Origin: a bacterium SCSIO 12827 | GTDB taxonomy: Bacteria > Pseudomonadota > Alphaproteobacteria > Rhodospirillales > Casp-alpha2 | DNA: 64,000 bases | Assembly: GCA_024397995.1 (NCBI GenBank) | Contig: CP073746.1 | Location: 558,001 to 622,000, forward strand | Direction of reading: 5' to 3' | In this document: in pieces, positions 17,871 through 25,905 of the stretch | How positions within the stretch are numbered: the first letter of the stretch is position 1 | How the letters are laid out: the number at the start of each line of letters is the position of its first letter | The notes under the pieces: model-generated | Databases searched by the model: none | Seen by the model: only the letters and a program-made list of their open reading frames with translations | What the model was told of the DNA's origin: nothing | Program-made: the position numbers and the translations under genes

Positions 17871-17892
17871 GTAAACCCCGCACGGGGTTTAC
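17871..17892. terminator. Palindrome between convergent protease genes
   Basis: GTAAACCCCG (17871-17880) and CGGGGTTTAC (17883-17892) are perfect 10-base arms separated by CA. The element begins just after the stop codon of the S8 protease and overlaps the stop of the opposing S1 protease. It probably acts as a shared transcript end in both directions, although no T-tract follows. Confidence 0.5.
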
Positions 17893-19022
17893 TTCGTCGG
17901 CCCACTTCCGCGCCGGGGCGGTGGCGGTTGCTGCATGAAACGTTCCGCCACGGGTTTCAGTTGCGGATGATGTTCCAGCAGAAGCGCATAGGCCTTTTGC
18001 GCCAGGACGTCGTCCCCACCCCATTTCCCCGCCTGGATCGCCAGGCGCAACACCTGGGGGTCCGTCGGGAGGGCCTTTATCAACGCTCTCAGGTGGGGAA
18101 TTTCATCCTCATAACGTTGCGCCACATGCAGGGAAATGGCCATGGACAGCCGCGTGTTCAGGCCGTTGGGGTCCTGCTCCAGGGACTTGCTGAACAGGTC
18201 GAGGGCTTGGTCGAGGAATTGCTGGCGGCCGAGCGTGCGGCCCGCGTCGTCGTATAGCTGGCGGTTTCCCGTGGCGAGACATTGCGTATAGAGAAAATCC
18301 ACGTTGCTGGGCGCCATGTGCTGGTCGCCGCCGCGCACGGCGTCAAGGGCCTCGGAACATTTGCGGTAGGCGAGACCGATGCGGGCACTGGGCAGTGCCT
18401 GATCAGGGCTGGACTGGGTCTTCAGTTTGGCGATCTCAGCGATCGGGATGGCCTCGTTGCGGCCCTCGCCGCCCGACGTGATGATCGCCACCAATGAACC
18501 GTCACGGGCGAACAGGGCGCCGCCGGAATTGCCCGGCTGGCTGCGTGCCGAATGGTGGACGCGGGCCAACGGCTTGTCGGCTGGCGGCACGGCGACCACA
18601 CGGCCAGGCAGATAGGCGCGAATGGTTCCCCGGCCCACGTCGGCGCCGACCGCGTAGACCTGCTGATCAATCTCGGCGGCGCCGATGGTCAGAGGTTGCT
18701 GCACCACCAAGCCCTCCAGACGAAGCAGGATCAGATCACCGGGATAGGTTGTCGGCACCACGTCGGCGATGCGCTGACTGCCGTCGGACATGAAGACCTG
18801 GGCCCGGGGGTTGTCGGCAACGACATGCCGGTTGGTGACGAGAAGCCCCGGTTCGATCAGCACGGCGCTGCCGACCGGGTCGTAGGACGAAATGGCGAAT
18901 ACCCGCGCCGATGCCTGGCATACAGCCGTTGGTGCCTTGCACCCCGGCGCCGGGCGCTGGGCCTGGGCAGGGGGCCAGGCGAACGCCAGAACGGTCAGGA
19001 AAATCAATACGAAGCGGATCAT
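17889..19022 (-). CDS. Exported trypsin-like serine protease with C-terminal TPR region
   Basis: A signal peptide (MIRFVLIFLTVLAFAWPPAQA) precedes an S1C-type protease domain with a complete triad: His in VTNRHVVADN, Asp in YPGDLILLRLEG and Ser in QPGNSGGALF. The C-terminal third contains helical repeats resembling TPRs (DQALDLFSKSLEQDPNGL and the segment after it), which may bind protein partners. Three starts are possible; I chose the ATG at 19022 because it begins the signal peptide. An ATG at 19079 has a better GAAGG site but would add 19 polar residues. It probably acts in the periplasm as a quality-control or processing protease. Confidence 0.85.
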   Translation of the reverse strand: MIRFVLIFLTVLAFAWPPAQAQRPAPGCKAPTAVCQASARVFAISSYDPVGSAVLIEPGLLVTNRHVVADNPRAQVFMSDGSQRIADVVPTTYPGDLILLRLEGLVVQQPLTIGAAEIDQQVYAVGADVGRGTIRAYLPGRVVAVPPADKPLARVHHSARSQPGNSGGALFARDGSLVAIITSGGEGRNEAIPIAEIAKLKTQSSPDQALPSARIGLAYRKCSEALDAVRGGDQHMAPSNVDFLYTQCLATGNRQLYDDAGRTLGRQQFLDQALDLFSKSLEQDPNGLNTRLSMAISLHVAQRYEDEIPHLRALIKALPTDPQVLRLAIQAGKWGGDDVLAQKAYALLLEHHPQLKPVAERFMQQPPPPRRGSGPTK

Positions 19023-19146
19023 TTGGAAGCCCTGGGACATGCGAATGCGATGCCGGATTCCGGCGGACCTGTCAATCATACGGGGCCTTCGGCTTTTATT
19101 GTAATGCAAAATATTAAAAATTGAGACGATATTCTATTGATTTATG

Positions 19147-19174
19147 TTGAAATGATGCCTGCATTGCGTATGAT
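19147..19174 (+). promoter_or_regulatory. Putative sigma-70 promoter of the IclR/sulfonate cluster
   Basis: TTGAAA (19147-19152) and TATGAT (19169-19174) are separated by 16 bases, each matching the consensus at five of six positions. The stretch lies in an AT-rich block about 120 bases before the iclR start. The rest of the gap between 19023 and 19297 holds no gene that I can support. Confidence 0.45.
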
Positions 19175-19297
19175 CAGGGCGACGGTGCGAAGACGCCGCG
19201 CGCAAGTGCAAGTGGGAGCAGAAACAGATGACGACGCCCCGATCAGCAGTGACCCGAAGCCCCCTCTTCCGGCATTTGGATGGGAAGGGTGTGTCCC

Positions 19298-20146
19298 ATG
19301 CCTGATTCGGCGCAGAACGGAACCGGCAGCGCCCTCGGCAAGGCCCTTGCGGTGCTTGAGGTTCTGTTGGACGAACCGTCGGCCCTGTCCCTGGGTGATA
19401 TCGCCGCGCGCACGGATCTGCCGCGCCAAACCGTTCACCGCATGGTCAAGCAGCTTGAGGAAAATGCCCTGTTGCGCCGCGATCCCGGCGGCGACAGCTA
19501 TTCCGTCGGACCGCGCATGATCGAACTGGGGTTGCAGGCGTTGACCGCCAGCACCCGCGCCGCACCCGTGCGCCGGGTGCTGCAGAACCTGGTCACGGGC
19601 CTGGGTGAAACCTGCAACCTTGGCGTCTTGGCCCGCGACGAAGTGGTTTACGTGGAGCGTGTGGAATGCGATTGGCCGCTGCGCATCCAGTACGGCGTCG
19701 GATCGCGTGTGCCGCTTCACGCCACCGGCATCGGCAAACTTCTGTTGGCTCATCTGCCGGCCCGCGAACGGCGCCGGCTTCTACGTGTGCTACCGATGAC
19801 CCAATTGACCGACCGCACGATTACGGATCCTGACCGGCTGGAAGACGAACTGGCCGCCATCCGGCGCCGGGGCTATGCCGCCAACGATCAGGAAAACACC
19901 CCTGGCCTGATCGGTGTGGCCGTACCAATCCGCAATCCCAAGGGCCGGGTCATCGCCGGATTGGCCGTGCATGCGCCCGAGGCCCGTCTGCCCATGGCGC
20001 GCGCCCTTGAGCATCTGGCGCTTCTGAACGAAGCGGCGGCGGAACTGGAATCTTTTTTTGCCGAAGACCTGGAAGGTCTTCAGTCCCTTACAGCCGAGGC
20101 CCTTGACGGCACGCGGCAGAACAACACAGGAAGGATGCAAAGATGA
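19298..20146 (+). CDS. IclR family transcriptional regulator
   Basis: This 282-residue protein has an N-terminal winged helix-turn-helix (LSLGDIAARTDLPRQTVHRM) and the C-terminal IclR effector-binding domain (HATGIGKLLLAHLP, then TPGLIGVAVPIRNPKG and GLAVHAPEARL). The ATG at 19298 is preceded by GGGAAGGG; the ATG at 19280 lies upstream of that site. Its stop codon overlaps the start of the TauD-type gene (ATGA), so regulator and enzyme are translated together. It probably controls the downstream cluster in response to a pathway metabolite. Confidence 0.9.
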   Translation: MPDSAQNGTGSALGKALAVLEVLLDEPSALSLGDIAARTDLPRQTVHRMVKQLEENALLRRDPGGDSYSVGPRMIELGLQALTASTRAAPVRRVLQNLVTGLGETCNLGVLARDEVVYVERVECDWPLRIQYGVGSRVPLHATGIGKLLLAHLPARERRRLLRVLPMTQLTDRTITDPDRLEDELAAIRRRGYAANDQENTPGLIGVAVPIRNPKGRVIAGLAVHAPEARLPMARALEHLALLNEAAAELESFFAEDLEGLQSLTAEALDGTRQNNTGRMQR

Positions 20147-21036
20147 CATCGCTTGAACAATCAATCTCCCGTGGTGGTCAGGACGACGGCATTCGGCTGC
20201 GCCCCGTGTCGGACGCCATCGGCGCCGAGGTCTTGGACGTCGATTTGTCGGCCATGGATGATGCCCTGTTTGACAAGGTTCATGCCGCCTGGATGGACCA
20301 TTGCGTGCTGCTGTTCCGCAATCAGGTGAACATGACCGACGACGCCCTGGTTTCCTTTTCCCGCCGTGTCGGGACGCTGGACCAGGCGCCGCCCAACGAA
20401 AACGGCAAGCGTTTCGTCGCGGGTTACCCGGAAATCCTGGTGATCTCCAACGTCGTTGAAAATGGGGTCGCCCTGGGGTCCCTCGGTGCCGGGGAATCCG
20501 TGTGGCACACGGACATGAACTATATCGCGGAACCGCCGACGGCGAGCCTGCTAGGGGGCATGGAAGTGCCGGAAACCGGCGGCAACACGGGTTTTCTCAA
20601 CATGTACAAGGCGCTCGACGATCTGCCGGCGGACCTGCGCGCGCGCATCAAGGACCGCCAGATCAAGCATGACAGTTCGACCAATTCGGCGGGCTACCTG
20701 CGCGAAGGGGCGAAAGAGGTCACGGACGTGACGACCTGTCCCGGCGCGGTGCACCCCATCATCCGCACCCATCCGGTGACCGGGCGCAAGGCGCTTTATC
20801 TGGGCCGCCGCCGCAACGCCTATGTCGTCGGTCTGCCGCTGGAAGAATCCGAAGAACTGTTGGATGCGCTGTGGGCCCATACGGCCCAGGAAAAGTATTA
20901 CTGGCATCATAAATGGCAGGTCGGTGACGTGGTGATGTGGGACAACCGCTGCGCCATGCACCGCCGCGATCCCTTTGATGCCTCAGCCCGCCGCGTCATG
21001 CACCGGACCCAGATCAAGGGCACCAAGCCTGTTTGA
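20143..21036 (+). CDS. TauD/TfdA family 2-oxoglutarate-dependent dioxygenase
   Basis: This 297-residue protein has the Fe(II) triad of the TauD/TfdA family: WHTDMNY (HxD) near residue 124 and AMHRRDPFD for the distal His, with RRVMHRTQI supplying the 2-oxoglutarate Arg. Family members hydroxylate the carbon next to a sulfonate, ether, carboxylate or amine, and TauD itself frees sulfite from taurine. Its position before a sulfoacetaldehyde-dehydrogenase-like gene suggests a C2-sulfonate substrate, but the substrate residues cannot be read with certainty. It overlaps iclR by four bases and is followed after 54 bases by the dehydrogenase gene. Confidence 0.88.
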   Translation: MTSLEQSISRGGQDDGIRLRPVSDAIGAEVLDVDLSAMDDALFDKVHAAWMDHCVLLFRNQVNMTDDALVSFSRRVGTLDQAPPNENGKRFVAGYPEILVISNVVENGVALGSLGAGESVWHTDMNYIAEPPTASLLGGMEVPETGGNTGFLNMYKALDDLPADLRARIKDRQIKHDSSTNSAGYLREGAKEVTDVTTCPGAVHPIIRTHPVTGRKALYLGRRRNAYVVGLPLEESEELLDALWAHTAQEKYYWHHKWQVGDVVMWDNRCAMHRRDPFDASARRVMHRTQIKGTKPV

Positions 21037-21090
21037 TTCCGCGCTTCGCCGGCCCGTTGGCCGGACTGCCAAGACCCTAGGAGAACATGA

Positions 21091-22521
21091 ATGACTGCCA
21101 CCGCAGAAAAAGTGGCCGATACCGGCCCTGAACAGGTTATCGCCGGGCTGATGACCCGCGCCCGCGCCGCCATGGAGGCCTTTGCGGATGCCGACCAGGC
21201 CCAGGTGGACGAGGCCGTGACCGCCCTTGCCTGGTCGATCTACGAGCCCGGCCGGGCTGAGGAACTGGCGAGGATCGCCGTCGAAGACACGGGCCTCGGC
21301 AACGTCAAATCCAAGATCATCAAGAACCAGCGCAAGACATTCGGCTGCCTGCGTGACCTGATGCGGGTGAAGACCGTCGGCGTGATCGAGGAAAACAAGG
21401 CCAAGGGCCTGATCAAATACGCCAAGCCGGTCGGCGTCGTGGGCGCCGTCAGCCCCTCGACCAACCCGGCGGCGACCCCGGTCAACAAGGCCATGTTCGC
21501 GATCAAGGGCAAGAACGCGGTGATCGTCGCGCCGTCGCCGGCGGGCATGAAGACCACGACCATGACCGTCGATTACATGCGGGCTGAATTGAAAAAGGTC
21601 GGGGCCCCGGAAGACCTGGTGCAGGTTCTTCCCGCCCCGGTGAACAAGGAACTGACCCAGCGCCTGATGGAGGCCGTCGATCTGGTCGTCATCACCGGAT
21701 CGCAGAACAACGTGCGCCGGGGCTATTCCTCGGGCACGCCCTGCATCGGCGTGGGGGCCGGGAACGTGCCGGTCATCATCGACGACACGGCGGACTTCAA
21801 GGACGCGGCGGAAAAAATCCGCATGTCCAAGATCTTCGACAACTCGACCTCCTGCTCGTCGGAAAACTCCGTCGTTATTCTCGATAGCGTCTACGACGAA
21901 GCGATCGCGGCGCTGAAATCCGTCGGCGCCTATGTCTGTTCGGCCGAGGAAAAAGCCAAAGTCAAAGACACCCTGTGGCAGGACGGGCACCTTAACCGCC
22001 GGGTCATCGCCAAGGATCCGGACATCTTCGCCAAGGAAGCGGGCCTGCCGGAAGAAGCCACCAAGGCCGATTTCTTCATCGTTGAGGAACCGGCGGAAAA
22101 CGTCGGTAAAGAACACCCGTTCTCCGACGAAAAGCTGTCCCTGGTTCTCACCGTCTACCGTGTGCCCGATTTCAAGGCGGCCAAGGCGCAGGTGCAGAAG
22201 ATTCTCGACTTCGTCGGCATGGGCCATTCCGTCGGCATCCATACCAAGACCCAGGAACACGCCGACGAACTGGCCGCGGACCTGAAGGTCGTGCGCGTGT
22301 TGGTCAATCAAGCCCATACCTTCGGCAACGGCGGCAGTTTCACCAACGGGCTGGAATTCACGCTGACCATGGGCTGCGGCACCTGGGCCGGGAATTCCAT
22401 TTCGGAAAACCTGAACTACAAGCACTTCATCAACATCACCCACCTGGTTCGGGAAATTCCCGAGGACAAGCCGTCGGAAGACGAACTTTTCGGCGCCTAC
22501 TGGACGAAATACGGCAAATGA
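21091..22521 (+). CDS. Acylating aldehyde dehydrogenase, sulfoacetaldehyde dehydrogenase (SauS)-like
   Basis: This 476-residue protein is a CoA-acylating aldehyde dehydrogenase of the AdhE/EutE type. The catalytic Cys lies in KIFDNSTSCSSENSVVIL, and the cofactor region is visible in SPSTNPAATPVNKAMFAIKG. The TSCSSEN form of the active site, the C-terminal LTMGCGTWAGNSISENLNY and the overall length match the acylating sulfoacetaldehyde dehydrogenase SauS of Cupriavidus as I remember it. It would interconvert sulfoacetyl-CoA and sulfoacetaldehyde with NAD(P)H. Its stop codon overlaps the start of the ligase beta subunit (ATGA), which ties it to CoA-thioester chemistry. Other short-chain acyl-CoA substrates remain possible. 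Confidence 0.75.
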   Translation: MTATAEKVADTGPEQVIAGLMTRARAAMEAFADADQAQVDEAVTALAWSIYEPGRAEELARIAVEDTGLGNVKSKIIKNQRKTFGCLRDLMRVKTVGVIEENKAKGLIKYAKPVGVVGAVSPSTNPAATPVNKAMFAIKGKNAVIVAPSPAGMKTTTMTVDYMRAELKKVGAPEDLVQVLPAPVNKELTQRLMEAVDLVVITGSQNNVRRGYSSGTPCIGVGAGNVPVIIDDTADFKDAAEKIRMSKIFDNSTSCSSENSVVILDSVYDEAIAALKSVGAYVCSAEEKAKVKDTLWQDGHLNRRVIAKDPDIFAKEAGLPEEATKADFFIVEEPAENVGKEHPFSDEKLSLVLTVYRVPDFKAAKAQVQKILDFVGMGHSVGIHTKTQEHADELAADLKVVRVLVNQAHTFGNGGSFTNGLEFTLTMGCGTWAGNSISENLNYKHFINITHLVREIPEDKPSEDELFGAYWTKYGK

Positions 22522-23660
22522 ACTTCGAGGAACATGCAGGTAAGCCGCTCCTGAAAGCGGCTGGAATTCCCGTGCCTTCGGGCGGGGTCGCGACAACGGC
22601 GGATGAGGCGGCGGACATCGCCGCGCCGCTTGGCAAAGTGGCCGTGAAGGCCCAGGTGCCCACGGGCAAGCGCGGCAAGGCCGGCGGCATCAAGATCGCC
22701 GACGACGCGGCGGCGGCCAAGGCCGCCGCCAGCGCGATCCTCGGCATGACCATCGGCGAACACGTGGTGGAAAAGGTCCTGATAGAACAGGCGACCGCCT
22801 TCACCCGCGAATTCTACGCCGCCGTCATCAACGATCCGGAAACCAAGGGTCCGAAGATTCTGTTCTCGACCCTGGGCGGCATGGATGTCGAGGAAGCGGC
22901 GGAGCAGGACCCGAACGCCATGCGCGGCCTCGCCGTCGACATTCGCAAGGGCCCGGCCCTGGCCGACGTCAAGGCCATGCTGGCGGGCGCGGACCTGGGC
23001 GGCGTCCAGGATGCCGTCGCCGACCTGCTGATGAAGCTTTATGACGCCTATGCGGCCAACGATGCGGAGCTGATGGAAATCAACCCGCTGGCCGTCACCG
23101 AAGCGGGTGGGCTCATCGCGTTGGATTGCAAGTTCACCATGGACGACAGCGCGATCCCGCGCCATGCGGAAACGGCTAAGTCCGGCACGCCCGACAAGCT
23201 GACGGGCTTGGAAGCCAAGGGCAAGGAACTGGACCTCAAGTACATCGAACTGGAAGGTGACGTTGGCGTCATCGCCAACGGCGCCGGCCTGACCATGACC
23301 ACCATGGACGTGGTCCGCCATCACGGCGGCACGCCCGCCAACTTCCTGGAGATCGGTGGCGAGAGCTATACCAAGGGCACGGAAGCCCTGTCCCTGGTGC
23401 TCGACAATCCCAAGGTGAAGTCGTTGGTCATCAATTTCTGCGGTGCCTTCGCGCGCACGGACGTCATGACCGACGGCATTCTCAAGGCCTGGGAAGAACT
23501 GAAACCGACCCTGCCGACCTTCTGGTCCGTGCACGGCACGGGCGATGTCGAGGCCGTGGCCATGTTGAAGGAACGGATTGGGGTCGACCCCCTGCCGGAT
23601 ATGAGCGCCGCCTGCAAGGCGGCCGTCGAGGCGGCGAAGAACGCAGGAGATGCCAAATGA
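22518..23660 (+). CDS. ADP-forming acyl-CoA ligase beta subunit (SucC-like)
   Basis: This 380-residue protein has the SucC layout: an N-terminal ATP-grasp domain beginning MNFEEHAGKPLLKAAGIPVP with KAQVPTGKRGKAGG as the nucleotide-binding stretch, and a C-terminal flavodoxin-like ligase domain. Together with the alpha subunit it would form or cleave an acyl-CoA with ATP. Its overlaps with the SauS-like gene and with the alpha-subunit gene indicate strict co-expression. It is therefore likely a dedicated enzyme, for example a sulfoacetate-CoA ligase, rather than the citric-acid-cycle succinyl-CoA synthetase, which is normally encoded elsewhere with sucAB. Confidence 0.85.
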   Translation: MNFEEHAGKPLLKAAGIPVPSGGVATTADEAADIAAPLGKVAVKAQVPTGKRGKAGGIKIADDAAAAKAAASAILGMTIGEHVVEKVLIEQATAFTREFYAAVINDPETKGPKILFSTLGGMDVEEAAEQDPNAMRGLAVDIRKGPALADVKAMLAGADLGGVQDAVADLLMKLYDAYAANDAELMEINPLAVTEAGGLIALDCKFTMDDSAIPRHAETAKSGTPDKLTGLEAKGKELDLKYIELEGDVGVIANGAGLTMTTMDVVRHHGGTPANFLEIGGESYTKGTEALSLVLDNPKVKSLVINFCGAFARTDVMTDGILKAWEELKPTLPTFWSVHGTGDVEAVAMLKERIGVDPLPDMSAACKAAVEAAKNAGDAK

Positions 23661-24532
23661 TCATTCGCGGAACACATCGGGTGATCGTCCAGGGCATCAC
23701 CGGCAAGCAGGGGACCTTCTGGTCCGAACGCATGATGGAATACGGCACCAAGATCGTCGGTGGCGTGAACCCGAAAAAGGCCGGGACCGAACATATCGGC
23801 GTGCCCGTGTTCGGCTCCGCCGTGGACGCCATGAAAGGTTTGGACGGCGGTTTCGACGTCTCCATCCTGTTCATCCCGCCCATGGGCGCCAAGGCGGCGG
23901 CGTTGGACGCCATCGAGGCCGGGGCCAAGGCCGTGGTCTGCCTGACCGAACACATCCCCGTGCAGGACGTGATGTACATGATGGCGGCGGCCAAGGAACG
24001 CGGCGTCAAGATCATCGGCCCCAACACGGCCGGCGGCGTGACGCCGGGCGAATGCTTCACCGGTTTCATGCCGGCCTTCAACGAAAAGATCTTTCGGCCC
24101 GGCAATGTGGGCATCATTTCCCGCTCCGGCTCGCTCGGCACCCTGATGTGCCTGAACGTGGTGCAGGCCGGGTTCGGCATTTCCGCCTTCATCGGCATCG
24201 GCGGTGACCCGATCATCGGCACCACCACCCGCGACGCCCTGGAAGCCTTGGATGCGTTCGAGAAAACCGACGCCGTGGTGATGGTCGGTGAAATCGGCGG
24301 CGCCATGGAAGAACACGCGGCCGAATATGCCGCGACCATGAACAAGCCCATGGCCGCCTTCATCGCGGGCGGGGCTGCCCCCGCGGGCAAGAAGATGGGC
24401 CATGCCGGCGCCATCGTCATGGGCAACAAGGGCACGTACCAGTCCAAGGCAGACGCGTTGTCGGCGGCGGGCGTGGCGATCCTGGACACACCCATGGATG
24501 TGGGCCCGGTCTTGAAGGAACGCATGGGTTAA
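23657..24532 (+). CDS. ADP-forming acyl-CoA ligase alpha subunit (SucD-like)
   Basis: This 291-residue protein has the SucD pattern: an N-terminal CoA-binding Rossmann domain (VQGITGKQGTFWSERMMEYG) and the phosphohistidine loop KKMGHAGAIVMGNKGTYQ near residue 245. It overlaps the beta subunit by four bases. In other sulfoacetate degraders a two-subunit, ADP-forming ligase has been described as the activating enzyme for sulfoacetate, and this pair beside a SauS-like gene fits that role. Succinate or another small acid cannot be excluded from sequence alone. Confidence 0.85.
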   Translation: MIIRGTHRVIVQGITGKQGTFWSERMMEYGTKIVGGVNPKKAGTEHIGVPVFGSAVDAMKGLDGGFDVSILFIPPMGAKAAALDAIEAGAKAVVCLTEHIPVQDVMYMMAAAKERGVKIIGPNTAGGVTPGECFTGFMPAFNEKIFRPGNVGIISRSGSLGTLMCLNVVQAGFGISAFIGIGGDPIIGTTTRDALEALDAFEKTDAVVMVGEIGGAMEEHAAEYAATMNKPMAAFIAGGAAPAGKKMGHAGAIVMGNKGTYQSKADALSAAGVAILDTPMDVGPVLKERMG

Positions 24533-24539
24533 GGGTAAA

Positions 24540-24583
24540 CATCGGGGCGCGACCCGAAAAATATAAAGGAAGACGCCCCGATG
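24540..24583 (+). promoter_or_regulatory. Hairpin enclosing the RBS and covering the start codon of the nitroreductase
   Basis: CATCGGGGCG (24540-24549) and CGCCCCGATG (24574-24583) are perfect 10-base arms around a 24-base loop. The loop contains the ribosome-binding site TAAAGGA, and the right arm ends in the ATG start codon. In RNA the start codon would be paired. There is no T-tract, so translational control is more likely than termination. Confidence 0.5.
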
Positions 24584-25363
24584 ACCCCGCCCGACGGCCC
24601 CGGCCAGATGACCGACCACCCGATTTCCTCCGACACCATCCGCGTTCTGGGGGACCGGCGCTCCATCCGTTCCTAGTCGGAGAAGGAAGTGACCGACGCC
24701 CAGGTCACGGCGATCCTGGAGGCCGCGCGCCGGGCGCCGACCTCGGGCAATCTGCAGGCCTATTCCGTGGTCGTCGTGCGCGACCCGGAGACCAAGGAAA
24801 AGCTGGCCAAGATCTCCGGCGGTCAGAAGCATATCGAGACCTGCCCGGTCTTCCTCGCCTTCGTCGCCGACCTGACGCGGATTGAGACGGCGTTTCAACG
24901 CCACGACGGTGACCTGGATGACAACAACCTGGAAATGGGTCTGATGGCCTCCATCGACGCCTCCCTGGTCGGCATGGCTGCCTACGTGGTGGCGGACAGT
25001 TTGGGCATTCAGGGCGTGATGATCGGCGCCATGCGCAACGATCCCGAAGCGGTCGCCGAACTTCTCGGCCTGCCTTTCCGCACCTATGTGGTGTTCGGCA
25101 TGTGCCTGGGCTATCCGGCGGAAGCACCGAAGCAGAAACCCCGCATGGCCGCCGAGGGCATCATCCATTACGAACGTTACGACGCGGACAAGGCGCTTGC
25201 CGTGGTCGATACCTACAATGCCGAATTGAAGGCCCATTACGAATCCGTGGGCAAGCCGACGGCGGACGACTCCTGGTCCGCCGATGTCGACAAGAAATAC
25301 GCCCAGCGCCCCCGCGACCATCTGCGGGATGCCTTGAAGAAACGCGGTTTCGATTTCCGCTAG
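24581..25363 (+). pseudogene. Nitroreductase family protein with in-frame amber codon
   Basis: The frame from the ATG at 24581 reads into a nitroreductase start (DRRSIRS, the flavin-phosphate-binding arginines) and is then stopped by TAG at 24674-24676, exactly where relatives often have an aromatic residue such as Tyr. The rest of the protein continues in the same frame to 25363 with EAARRAPTSGNLQAYSVVVV and VVFGMCLGYPAEAPKQKPRM. A GTG at 24689 preceded by GGAGAAGGA could restart translation and give 224 residues, but without the RRSIR flavin contacts. A single base change or a sequencing error would explain it. It follows the ligase genes and would be an FMN-dependent NAD(P)H oxidoreductase if intact. 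Confidence 0.75.
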
Positions 25364-25425
25364 GCGCTGTAAATAATCGCGAGTCCAATCCTGGAAACGC
25401 GGGCAATGCGTGGGTTCATTTAGAT

Positions 25426-25842
25426 ATGCCCTACGATATCAACGAGGAAGAAAATGGTCTTCTGATTGAGGTCACGGGCTTTGCCGTGCCTTTTGAGTTC
25501 GCGGATTGTGCGGCCCAGCTTGCTGCACATCCCTGCAGACAGTCGCATCATTATCACCTGTTTGATTTTTCGGGCATCGACCAGGACAGCCAGTTCGCCC
25601 TTACCGATGCCATCGGCGCAGACTATGCAAAGAGGTCGCGTGCCATCCACGGTGACACATTGATGCCGTATATGACGGCGCTTGTATCGCCCCACTCTAA
25701 AATCCAGCTCGTTTTCCAGGCATTCATGGACGCAGCCCCCCGCCCCCCCGGCCACGAACTCCGGCGGTTTACCACCTTGAAGCAGGCGCGGACTTGGATC
25801 AGGGAACGGCTTGCCGGAGATGGTTCCGAAAACGCGGGTTGA
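25426..25842 (+). CDS. Conserved hypothetical protein, possible SpoIIAA/STAS-like fold
   Basis: The protein of 138 residues starts at the ATG at 25426; the frame is open further upstream inside the nitroreductase but without coding similarity. The pattern of an N-terminal beta strand (NGLLIEVTGFAVPFEF), a middle strand HYHLFDFSGI and a final helix QARTWIRERLAG resembles SpoIIAA-like STAS proteins. I do not recognise a specific family. It is followed after 63 bases by the antiporter gene. Confidence 0.6.
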   Translation: MPYDINEEENGLLIEVTGFAVPFEFADCAAQLAAHPCRQSHHYHLFDFSGIDQDSQFALTDAIGADYAKRSRAIHGDTLMPYMTALVSPHSKIQLVFQAFMDAAPRPPGHELRRFTTLKQARTWIRERLAGDGSENAG

Positions 25843-25905
25843 ATTTCCCGCCCCGTGGGCCATGTTTGATCCTTCGCGCAGGCCATCATCATCCCGGGGC
25901 ATGCC

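Noticed and set aside
22518-24532. Annotation as the citric-acid-cycle succinyl-CoA synthetase
   Set aside because: The overlap with an acylating aldehyde dehydrogenase gene and the IclR/TauD context argue for a dedicated ligase. Substrate remains open, so no sucCD symbols were given.
24674-24676. TAG as a pyrrolysine codon or programmed recoding
   Set aside because: Nitroreductases do not use pyrrolysine, no supporting genes or recoding signals are visible, and a point change from a Tyr codon is simpler.
23366-25321. 651-residue minus-strand open frame across the ligase alpha subunit and nitroreductase
   Set aside because: It is antisense to clear genes and has no family features. The amber codon in the nitroreductase does not make it real.
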